DNA of 13,132 bases from Methanosphaera sp. rholeuAM6 (GTDB lineage Archaea > Methanobacteriota > Methanobacteria > Methanobacteriales > Methanobacteriaceae), in NCBI GenBank assembly GCA_003266105.1, contig MVAA01000027.1, positions 2,365 through 15,496 of the forward strand. Reading direction: 5' to 3'. Both the position numbers and the translations under genes were made by a program. The notes below the pieces were generated by a model that had not been told where the DNA came from, searched no databases, and saw only the letters and a list, made by a program, of their open reading frames with translations. Below, piece after piece: positions 6,880 to 13,132 of the stretch (its first letter is position 1; each line of letters opens with the position of its first letter).

Positions 6880-9012
6880 AATCCTATTTTTTTCATAGTT
6901 TACTGATAAAACTCTAACTTCTACAATATCTCCAACATTTACAATATCCATGGGGTGCTTTACAAACTGGGTGTCAGATAATTCTGAGATATGTACCAAA
7001 GCATCCTGATGAACACCTATGTCAACAAAGGCTCCGAAGTCAACAACATTTCTAACTACTCCCTCCAATATCATACCTTCTTCCAAGTCTTCAATGTCAA
7101 GTACGTCAGAACGTAGTTGTGGAGCATCCAATTCATCACGTGGATCTCTTCCCGGCTTTTTAAGTTCCACTATTATATCTTTTAATGTCCATTCTCCAAC
7201 TCCCAGTTGAGTAGCCAATTTTTCAACATTATCCACTTTTATTGATACTCCACCATTTTTAACATCATATAAATCATAACCGTAGACTGTTAATAATGAT
7301 AAGGCCGTGTCATATGATTCAGGATGTACACATGTACTGTCCAGGACATTATTTGGTTCATATATCCTCATAAAACCTGCACATTGCTCAAAGGTTTTTG
7401 CACCTATTCCCGGTACTTTAAGCAACTGATTCCTGTCAACAAAGGAACCATGTTCTTCCCTATACTCCACTATATTGTTTGCTATTTTTTTGGATATGCC
7501 TGCAACATGCTGCATTAATGTTGCTGAAGCAGTGTTAAGGTCTACTCCTACATTGTTAACACTTTTTTCCACGATACCTTCCAATGATTCGTCAAGTTTT
7601 TTAGGATTCATGTCATGCTGGTATTGTCCTACTCCTATTGATTTTGGATCTATCTTAACTAGTTCCGCCAGTGGATCCTGCAGTCTTCTTGCTATGGAAA
7701 TTGCTCCACGTTCTGTTACATCATATTCCGGAAACTCTTCCTGTGCAAGTTTACTTGCCGAATAAACTGATGCACCTGCTTCGTTTACTATAACATACTT
7801 TACATTGGTGTTTTTGATTATGTCAACTATTATCTGTTCGGATTCACGTGAAGCTGTACCATTTCCCAATGCTATGATATCAACATTATACTGTTTAATT
7901 AATTTTCGTACTGTACTTTTGGTCTCTGTTATTTTTTTCTGAGGTTCCGTTGGATATACTACGGTAGTATCTAAAACTTTACCGTATTCATCTATAACTG
8001 CCAGTTTACATCCTGTTCTGAAAGCGGGATCCCATCCAAGTACTGTTTTTCCAGTGATTGGTGGCTGCATAAGTAACTGTTCAAGATTCTTCTTGAATAC
8101 CTTAATTGATTTATCTTCAGCGACTTCCGTTAAAATTGACCTTATTTCCCGTTCTATTGCCGGTGCTATTAAACGTTTATATGAATCCTTTATAGCATCT
8201 TTTATGAAATCTTCCGTATATTTGTTGTATTTGATTTCTCTTGGATTGGTAGAAAAATTAATTAATATTTCATCTTCTAGGAAGTACTTGATATTCTCTA
8301 AAGGTGCTTCCACCTTAACGTTCAATATTTTCTCTTTTTCACCACGATTAATTGCAAGTATTCTGTGTTGAACAATATCAGATATGTTTTCAGAATAATC
8401 ATAGTACATTTCATATTCTGAGGATTCGCCTTTATCTTTTGGTGTGATGGATATTTTACCTTTCTTTATTGTAATGTCTCTAATGAAGCGTCTGAATGAT
8501 GCTTTATCCGATATCATATCGGCTATAATATCATTTGCTCCTTGTTTTGCTTCTTCTATTGTGTGCACTTCATCGTTTAAATATTGTTTAGCTTCCTTGT
8601 CTATGGAATGGTCAAGTTTTTGGTCATAGATAGTGTATGCAAGTTTTTCCAATCCTTTTTCTCTGGCTTTACTTGCTCTTGTTTGCTTTTTCTGTTTGAA
8701 TGGTCTGTATAAATCTTCCACTTCAACCATTGTTGCGGCTTCTTTTATTTCATTTTCCAACTTTAACGTTAATTTTCCCTGTTTTTCTATGTTGTTTAGA
8801 ATTTGTCTTTTACGTTCGTCAAGCTTTTTAAGGTAAACTAATCTTTCATTTAAACGACGCAGCAATTCATCATTCAAACCACCTGTTGCTTCTTTACGGT
8901 ATCTTGCTATAAACGGTATTGAATTTTCATCGTTAATGAGTGTTATTGCAGCATCTGCTTGCCATGGTTTAATTTCTAACTCATTTGCCAGTATTTGTTC
9001 TATATCCATCAT
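6859..9012 (-). CDS. tex: Tex-family RNA-binding transcription accessory protein
   Basis: A 717-residue full-length Tex protein, a cytoplasmic nucleic-acid-binding factor related to eukaryotic Spt6 and linked to transcription in bacteria. Domains in order: N-terminal helical region with the family hallmark FIARYRKEATGGL (34-46), YqgF/RNase H-like domain (about 320-450, GWDPAFRTGCKLAV), helix-hairpin-helix segments (about 495-550, LLKVPGIGAKTFEQCAGF) and a C-terminal S1 RNA-binding domain (about 645-716, GVVRNVVDFGAFVDIGVHQDALVH). The ATG at 9012 follows GGATGA with a 6-base spacer; a second ATG follows at once, so the start may be one codon later. Tex is widespread in bacteria and patchy in archaea, so ancient acquisition from bacteria is plausible, though codon use looks ordinary for this window. 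It is divergent from the candidate zinc-peptidase gene. Confidence 0.93.
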   Translation of the reverse strand: MMDIEQILANELEIKPWQADAAITLINDENSIPFIARYRKEATGGLNDELLRRLNERLVYLKKLDERKRQILNNIEKQGKLTLKLENEIKEAATMVEVEDLYRPFKQKKQTRASKAREKGLEKLAYTIYDQKLDHSIDKEAKQYLNDEVHTIEEAKQGANDIIADMISDKASFRRFIRDITIKKGKISITPKDKGESSEYEMYYDYSENISDIVQHRILAINRGEKEKILNVKVEAPLENIKYFLEDEILINFSTNPREIKYNKYTEDFIKDAIKDSYKRLIAPAIEREIRSILTEVAEDKSIKVFKKNLEQLLMQPPITGKTVLGWDPAFRTGCKLAVIDEYGKVLDTTVVYPTEPQKKITETKSTVRKLIKQYNVDIIALGNGTASRESEQIIVDIIKNTNVKYVIVNEAGASVYSASKLAQEEFPEYDVTERGAISIARRLQDPLAELVKIDPKSIGVGQYQHDMNPKKLDESLEGIVEKSVNNVGVDLNTASATLMQHVAGISKKIANNIVEYREEHGSFVDRNQLLKVPGIGAKTFEQCAGFMRIYEPNNVLDSTCVHPESYDTALSLLTVYGYDLYDVKNGGVSIKVDNVEKLATQLGVGEWTLKDIIVELKKPGRDPRDELDAPQLRSDVLDIEDLEEGMILEGVVRNVVDFGAFVDIGVHQDALVHISELSDTQFVKHPMDIVNVGDIVEVRVLSVNYEKNRISLSMKL

Positions 9013-9026
9013 ATAATTTCATCCAT

Positions 9027-9051
9027 TAATCCAAAAATTATCATTGGATTA
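9027..9051. repeat. 8-bp inverted repeat upstream of tex
   Basis: TAATCCAA (9027-9034) and TTGGATTA (9044-9051) form a perfect 8-bp inverted repeat with a 9-base centre. It is 15 bases upstream of the tex start codon and just above the ribosome site. A possible tex TATA (AAATATAAT on the minus strand, about 9072-9062) would put the transcript start near or inside it, so it could be an operator or a 5' leader hairpin. Confidence 0.4.
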
Positions 9052-9121
9052 TCTAATGCATTATTATATTTTAACTTCGGAAATAATAATAATTTTGTAG
9101 GTGTCATAACAATTAATATCA

Positions 9122-9140
9122 ATTAACTATAAAAGTTAAT
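9122..9140. promoter_or_regulatory. Inverted repeat straddling the TATA box of the zinc-peptidase gene
   Basis: ATTAACT-ATAAA-AGTTAAT is a perfect 7-bp dyad centred on the sequence TATAAAAG (9128-9135), the best TATA box upstream of the gene. Transcription would start near 9155-9160, about 15-20 bases before the preferred ATG at 9174. A dyad over the TATA box is a classic place for an archaeal repressor that blocks TBP. Confidence 0.45.
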
Positions 9141-9173
9141 AATATTGAATAAAAGATGTTTTATGGTGAATAT

Positions 9174-10040
9174 ATGGGAAACAATGATAAACCTTCACTT
9201 AAAAGGAATCCCCGTTACGATAAGCAAAAAAGTAAATCACTTGACATTCCACAAATAGAAATTGGTGATATTCCTTCAATTCCTAAAAAACCTGTTCTTC
9301 TTATTGTTTGTTTAGTTATTTTAGTTTTATTAATGTTATTTACTGTTGATATGATTGATAATTCCAACAGTAGCAATAATAATAGTACTAATAATAATGA
9401 TGAAGTGGAAGAGATTGTTGCAACAACTACATTGTTAGGCAATAATTCTTTGGGAAGAGTGTATAAAGAAGGTCCTTATGGAAACACCAGCTCAAATATT
9501 AAAATAGCTTACATTTTAGGGGTTCATCCTAGAGAAAAAGGAGCTCACAGATTAATGGAACAAGCTTTTAAAGAAAAAGAAGCTAATCTGAAATACTGTT
9601 ATTACATTTACAGAATAAATGTTACTCAGGATCCAACAGATTATTCTGACAGTCGTTTAAATGGACAAAAGTTGGCTAACGAATATATTGTTCCTGATGC
9701 CATTAATAACAATTTCACATTTGCTGTTGATGCTCATTATAGTAATGGAGCATGGGGTGTTTCAAGGTTTGTTTTCACTCCAAGTAAAGATAATGAATTG
9801 TCTTACCAGTTAGGCAATGCATTAGCGGACAACTTTGATTGGCTTTCATATTATACTCCTCCAAATCCGACAAGTCCAAAATATGTGACCAGTCCATTAA
9901 ATAATGGTGGAGTAGGTGCAATTATATATGAAGCTTATACTCAAGATGATAATAATGTTACATTAGATCATGATAGACAAATAGTTGATTTTATAGATAA
10001 TTGGAGTTTTAACAGTAGTATTAATAATACTACAGAATAA
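9174..10040 (+). CDS. Membrane-anchored protein with M14-like zinc-carboxypeptidase motifs
   Basis: A 288-residue protein from the ATG at 9174, chosen because GGTGA (9165-9169) precedes it; an in-frame ATG at 9156 would add six residues and may fall at the transcript start. It has a basic cytoplasmic N-terminus (about 1-38), one membrane segment (about 39-60), an Asn/Ser linker (about 62-76) and an ectodomain. There I see the ordered signature of M14-like zinc peptidases: GVHPRE (His118 and Glu121 as an HxxE zinc pair), an Arg in SRLNGQKLA (Arg161, substrate carboxylate), DAH (His188, third zinc ligand) and IIYEAY (Glu253, general base). It is therefore probably an extracellular zinc carboxypeptidase, amidase or gamma-glutamyl hydrolase. 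The M14 assignment is inferred from motifs only, and the substrate is unknown. It converges on a CapA-like gene 39 bases away. Confidence 0.75.
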   Translation: MGNNDKPSLKRNPRYDKQKSKSLDIPQIEIGDIPSIPKKPVLLIVCLVILVLLMLFTVDMIDNSNSSNNNSTNNNDEVEEIVATTTLLGNNSLGRVYKEGPYGNTSSNIKIAYILGVHPREKGAHRLMEQAFKEKEANLKYCYYIYRINVTQDPTDYSDSRLNGQKLANEYIVPDAINNNFTFAVDAHYSNGAWGVSRFVFTPSKDNELSYQLGNALADNFDWLSYYTPPNPTSPKYVTSPLNNGGVGAIIYEAYTQDDNNVTLDHDRQIVDFIDNWSFNSSINNTTE

Positions 10041-10051
10041 CTTCCTTTTTT
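10015..10051 (+). terminator. Terminator of the zinc-peptidase gene, hairpin in the last codons
   Basis: GTAGTATT (10015-10022) and AATACTAC (10026-10033) form a perfect 8-bp stem with a 3-base loop, ending five bases before the stop codon at 10038-10040. T6 follows at 10046-10051. Confidence 0.6.
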
Positions 10052-10086
10052 AAAAATAGAAAATATAAGAGTAATATATTTACTCT
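10052..10086 (-). terminator. Terminator of the capA-like gene, stop codon inside the stem
   Basis: AGAGTAA (10068-10074) and TTACTCT (10080-10086) form a perfect 7-bp stem with a 5-base loop. The stop codon on the minus strand (10082-10080) is part of the stem. U-rich sequence follows on the minus strand (T4 at 10063-10060, T5 at 10056-10052). Confidence 0.6.
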
Positions 10087-11216
10087 GTACTGTTTTTTAC
10101 TGAGAAATTTATTTTACCAATACCTTCATCTGTAATTTCCATCTGTTCACAGTGTGGATTTAGATTATTCAGTAAACTTTTTCCGTCATCACTACTCATG
10201 AAGTGTGGTAAGTATCCTGAAATATATATAGGATAAACATTTGCGGTAACGTTTTCATTCCTTACATCAAAGTCTACAAAGTATGCCGTATGGGTATTGG
10301 GATTACTTTGGTCAAACATGAAGTTTCCCAGATTGTAAAATATCGGTTTTCCATTGTATACTTCTATTCCCTGTGTTACGTGAGCATGAGAACCGACTAC
10401 TGCACTTGCTCCCGCATCTATTGCCAGATGTGATATTTTTTTCTGATTGGAGTTAGGACTTCTGGAATATTCATTTCCATAATGCATGTAAACTATGATA
10501 ATGTCGGAACCATTTTCTTTTGCTTGTCTTATTTGATTTGGACTTTCAGTATCATCCCATGCTGAGTAACCCGGAGTATCATCTCCCGCTTTTGGCATTA
10601 CAGCTTGACTGTATTCCTGGAAGTTTTCACTATCCATGTAATTGAATATTGTTATTTTATGTCCTTCTTTTTCGATTGTTATTGGTTTTGTGGCTTCTTG
10701 TTTGTTTTCACCAGCACCAATATGAGCTATTCCATATGAATCGAGATTTTCAATTGAAGATCTCATTCCTTCAATACCATAATCAAATACGTGATTATTA
10801 GCATTTGCAGAGATTACCATTCCTGTTGTTCCGTTAAGCAATGGTATATATTTGGGATTTGCCTTTAATGGAACATCCGGTTTTACAGGATTTCCACTTG
10901 TTGTAAACGGATTTTCTGTATTTACTAGCAGTATATCCGTGTCACCGGTTACATTTTCCACGTAACGATATGGTGATGAATCCAATGACAGTACTCCGGG
11001 CATTTTTCTTCCGAACATCACATCTCCGGTGACTGTGAATGATAGATTACCCTTCTCTATGGCCGGTGCTATATCAAGTATATCGTTTGTATCTCCTTTT
11101 GCTACTTTTTCTGCCATATGTAAGTATGGACTATCAAGTGCTACTAAAAGTACTCCTAACAAGATTACTAGCAATATTATTAGAATAATTTTATATTTGA
11201 CTTTCAAAATTATCAC
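10080..11216 (-). CDS. capA: CapA family protein (poly-gamma-glutamate synthesis type), membrane-anchored
   Basis: A 378-residue protein: a basic N-terminus, one membrane segment (about 8-26), then an extracellular PGA_cap/CapA domain of the metallophosphatase fold. Family motifs are complete and ordered: GDVMFGR (64-70), NTEN (99-102), ANNHVFDYG (139-147), YMHYGNEY (243-250) and GSHAHV (275-280). In Bacillus, CapA/PgsA works with CapB and CapC to make poly-gamma-glutamate; no capB or capC is seen here. Archaeal homologues are often single, so its reaction is uncertain; metal-dependent hydrolysis or transfer at the cell surface is likely. The GTG at 11216 has no clear ribosome site; an in-frame TTG at 11207 preceded by GTGAT is an equally good start and removes three residues. 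It converges on the zinc-peptidase gene, whose product also sits outside the membrane. Confidence 0.88.
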   Translation of the reverse strand: MIILKVKYKIILIILLVILLGVLLVALDSPYLHMAEKVAKGDTNDILDIAPAIEKGNLSFTVTGDVMFGRKMPGVLSLDSSPYRYVENVTGDTDILLVNTENPFTTSGNPVKPDVPLKANPKYIPLLNGTTGMVISANANNHVFDYGIEGMRSSIENLDSYGIAHIGAGENKQEATKPITIEKEGHKITIFNYMDSENFQEYSQAVMPKAGDDTPGYSAWDDTESPNQIRQAKENGSDIIIVYMHYGNEYSRSPNSNQKKISHLAIDAGASAVVGSHAHVTQGIEVYNGKPIFYNLGNFMFDQSNPNTHTAYFVDFDVRNENVTANVYPIYISGYLPHFMSSDDGKSLLNNLNPHCEQMEITDEGIGKINFSVKNSTE

Positions 11217-11536
11217 GACATTTATTTTAATGTTATTTAAAAGTATGTCTTTAATGAAAAATATAATTATTCCACAGATATTTTAATTTTTCTTTTCAAA
11301 GCATATTCTGAATGATATTCACTTTAACCTATATCTCCGTTTGAAACGCTACCTTAAGTTTAAACCAAGATTAATGAGTTTTTCATGTTTTTACAAATAT
11401 TTTTAAAGTGTAATTATATGCTTTATTCTAAATTTTTTTATAAGTTCTCAGACATATATTATATTATGATAAAATATCGAAATAGGTAATTATTATTTTA
11501 CTATTCATTTTTTAATTATTAATACGGAGGATATCA
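11217..11536. promoter_or_regulatory. 320-bp intergenic region between capA-like gene and gltX
   Basis: I see no protein or tRNA gene here. The left part must hold the minus-strand promoter of the capA-like gene (a T/A-rich box at about 11259-11270 is a candidate). Palindromes GTTTGAAAC (11339-11347), CTTAAG (11353-11358) and GTTTAAAC (11358-11365) cluster in the middle. The right part holds a TATA-like stretch ATATATTATATT (about 11454-11465), which would start gltX transcripts near 11485-11490, about 50 bases before its ATG. Confidence 0.4.
11526..11530 (+). promoter_or_regulatory. Ribosome binding site of gltX
   Basis: GGAGG at 11526-11530 lies 6 bases before the ATG at 11537 and fixes the start of the partial gltX gene. 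Confidence 0.85.
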
Positions 11537-13132
11537 ATGGATATTGAAGAAACTATTTATAAATATGCTCTTACTAATGCTGTTGAACATGGAAACAAGT
11601 GTCAAACAGGTTCAGTAATCGGTATGGTAATGAGCAAACATCCTGATATGAGAAAAGATCCTAAAACTGTCAGTCAACTTGCAGGAAAACTTACTGCAAA
11701 AGTTAATGCAATGAGTCCTGAAGAACAACAAAATGAACTTGATGGACTGGGTGGTATTGAGGAACATAAAAGAGCTCCAGAAAAACCTAAGGGATTACCG
11801 GAACTGGAAAATGTTAAGGACGGTAATGTCAAGCTACGTTTTGCACCTAATCCCTCAGGTCCTTTACATATTGGTCATGCCCGTGCAGCTATTCTAAACC
11901 TGTTATACCAGAAAAAATATAATGGTAAACTTGTATTAAGAATTGAAGATACTGACCCGAAACGTGTAGAACCTGATGCATATGAATATATTCCAGAGGA
12001 TTTGGCATGGCTGGGCATTGAAGCGGACAAAGCATATATTCAAAGTGACAGACTGGATATTTACTATGAATACGCCAAAAAGGCAATTGAATGTGAAGCT
12101 GCTTACATGTGTACCTGTGATGGTGGAGACTTTAAGAAACTGAAAGACAACTGTGAACCATGTCCATGTAGAAATCATAGTGTTGAAGAAAATTTGGAAT
12201 TATGGAACAAGTTCCCTGATATGGAAGAAGGAGAGGCTGTTTTACGTGTAAAAACCGATATAAAACATAAAAATCCTGCCATTCGTGACTGGGTTGCCAT
12301 GAGAATTGTTACACAGGAACATCCAAGAATCGGAAACAAATACAAAATTTATCCTATGATGAACTTTTCTGTAACTGTAGATGATCATCTTTTAGGAATT
12401 ACTCATGTATTGCGTGGAAAAGATCATTTAGCTAATAGTGAAAAACAGTCTTACCTGTACAAACACTTCGGTTGGGATATTCCGGAGTTTATTCATTATG
12501 GTAGACTTAAAATGGATGATGTTGAATTAAGTACTTCAAAAGCTCGTGCCGGTATTGAAGAGGGACTGTATTCCGGATGGGATGATCCTCGACTTGGTAC
12601 TATAAAAGCTATTGCACGCAGAGGAATTAAAAAAGAAGTATTATATGAACTTATTGAAGAGATTGGTACTAAACAGGCTGATGCAACTATCAGCTGGAAG
12701 AAAATATATGGTCTTAACAGAAATATCATAGAAGAGGAAACAAACAGGTACTTCTTTATTCCTGAAGCCGTGAAGGTTGATGTGGAAAACTTACCTGAAG
12801 ATAAGAAAGAACTGATTGTTGAACGTGAACTTCATTATAATCAGCCGGAAAAAGGTATGAGAACATTAGAATTTAACGGTTCAGCATATATTCCTAAAAA
12901 TGATTATGATAATGCGATAAAAAACAATAAACCGTTAAGATTGATGGATTTAGTTAACATTAACGTTTCAAATGATTCCTGTATCTATGATAGTGACTCA
13001 TTGGAAGATGCTCAAAGTAAACATGCCACAATTATCCAATGGGCTCCTGTAGAAAACAGTGTTCCTGCTACGGTAGTAATGCCGGATAACACTAAAGTTA
13101 AAGGATTCATTGAACCTGCAAGTAAAGATGTG
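11537..13132 (+). CDS. gltX: Glutamyl-tRNA synthetase, archaeal type (3' end cut by the window)
   Basis: Open for 532 codons to the last base with no stop. Archaeal GluRS is usually about 550 residues, so roughly 20 are missing. The enzyme charges tRNA-Glu, and in archaea without GlnRS usually also tRNA-Gln for later amidation. Visible parts: an N-terminal extension typical of archaeal/eukaryotic GlxRS (1-97), RFAPNPSGPLHIGH with the HIGH motif at 111-114, the catalytic Rossmann domain with LRIEDTDPKR (134-143), a cysteine cluster at 192, 194, 206, 209 and 211 that could bind zinc, and LSTSK (331-335), the archaeal equivalent of KMSKS. After about 400 the beta-barrel anticodon-binding region begins. 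The GGAGG site before the ATG supports strong expression. It is probably a single transcription unit, as the gene to the left is divergent. Confidence 0.95.
   Translation, partial: MDIEETIYKYALTNAVEHGNKCQTGSVIGMVMSKHPDMRKDPKTVSQLAGKLTAKVNAMSPEEQQNELDGLGGIEEHKRAPEKPKGLPELENVKDGNVKLRFAPNPSGPLHIGHARAAILNLLYQKKYNGKLVLRIEDTDPKRVEPDAYEYIPEDLAWLGIEADKAYIQSDRLDIYYEYAKKAIECEAAYMCTCDGGDFKKLKDNCEPCPCRNHSVEENLELWNKFPDMEEGEAVLRVKTDIKHKNPAIRDWVAMRIVTQEHPRIGNKYKIYPMMNFSVTVDDHLLGITHVLRGKDHLANSEKQSYLYKHFGWDIPEFIHYGRLKMDDVELSTSKARAGIEEGLYSGWDDPRLGTIKAIARRGIKKEVLYELIEEIGTKQADATISWKKIYGLNRNIIEEETNRYFFIPEAVKVDVENLPEDKKELIVERELHYNQPEKGMRTLEFNGSAYIPKNDYDNAIKNNKPLRLMDLVNINVSNDSCIYDSDSLEDAQSKHATIIQWAPVENSVPATVVMPDNTKVKGFIEPASKDV

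Noticed and set aside
8054..8371. Open frame of 105 codons on the + strand within tex
   Set aside because: Antisense shadow of tex with no homology I can recognise and no ribosome site.
11385..11489. Short open frame of about 34 codons before gltX
   Set aside because: No ribosome binding site, AT-driven Phe/Tyr/Ile composition, and it overlaps the likely gltX promoter.
11889..12729. Minus-strand open frames inside gltX
   Set aside because: They overlap the HIGH and LSTSK regions of a clear gltX on the + strand and have no recognisable content.
1..13132. Search by eye for CRISPR repeats, tRNA/rRNA genes, insertion sequences and attachment sites
   Set aside because: No regularly spaced repeats, no tRNA T-loop/acceptor pattern, no transposase or integrase reading frame, and no terminal repeats were seen.

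Overview
The window looks like chromosomal DNA of a methanogenic archaeon of the order Methanobacteriales, most likely Methanosphaera or a close relative such as Methanobrevibacter. The reasons are very AT-rich DNA, an archaeal-type glutamyl-tRNA synthetase (LSTSK in place of KMSKS, long N-terminal extension), an MJ0158-family PLP protein typical of methanogens, a fused ADP-forming acyl-CoA synthetase, GGAGG/GGTGA ribosome sites used with ATG, GTG and TTG starts, and Asn/Ser-rich linkers in a surface protein. The genus is inference; no rRNA or tRNA gene is present to confirm it.

Layout, left to right: birA, a biotin protein ligase with an HTH (+), converges on an MJ0158-type PLP protein and a small acidic unknown protein (both -). 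A MATE/SpoVB-like lipid-linked glycan flippase (+) is divergent from these and converges on a fused ADP-forming acetyl-CoA synthetase (-). Next come tex (-), and divergent from it a membrane-anchored protein (+) whose ectodomain carries M14-type zinc-peptidase motifs. That gene converges on a membrane-anchored CapA-type protein (-). After a 320-bp intergenic region lies gltX (+), which is cut by the right edge of the window. Nine protein genes are supported. I saw no tRNA, rRNA, CRISPR array, insertion sequence or pseudogene.

Functional themes: acyl-CoA and carboxylation metabolism (BirA probably serves a biotin carboxylase; the ADP-forming synthetase activates acetate or another acid), the cell surface (flippase, CapA-like protein, candidate zinc peptidase), and information processing (Tex, GltX). 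Most transcription units are single genes.

The most interesting points are these. (1) The protein at 9174-10040 has all the zinc-ligand and catalytic motifs of an M14-like peptidase and faces a CapA homologue, which suggests a gamma-glutamyl or pseudomurein-related surface pair. (2) Stem-loops repeatedly overlap stop codons or the last codons of genes and are followed by U-tracts. (3) An inverted repeat straddles the TATA box of the zinc-peptidase gene. (4) The acetyl-CoA synthetase gene has a long leader with two hairpins. No obviously new multi-gene system such as a defence island is visible.
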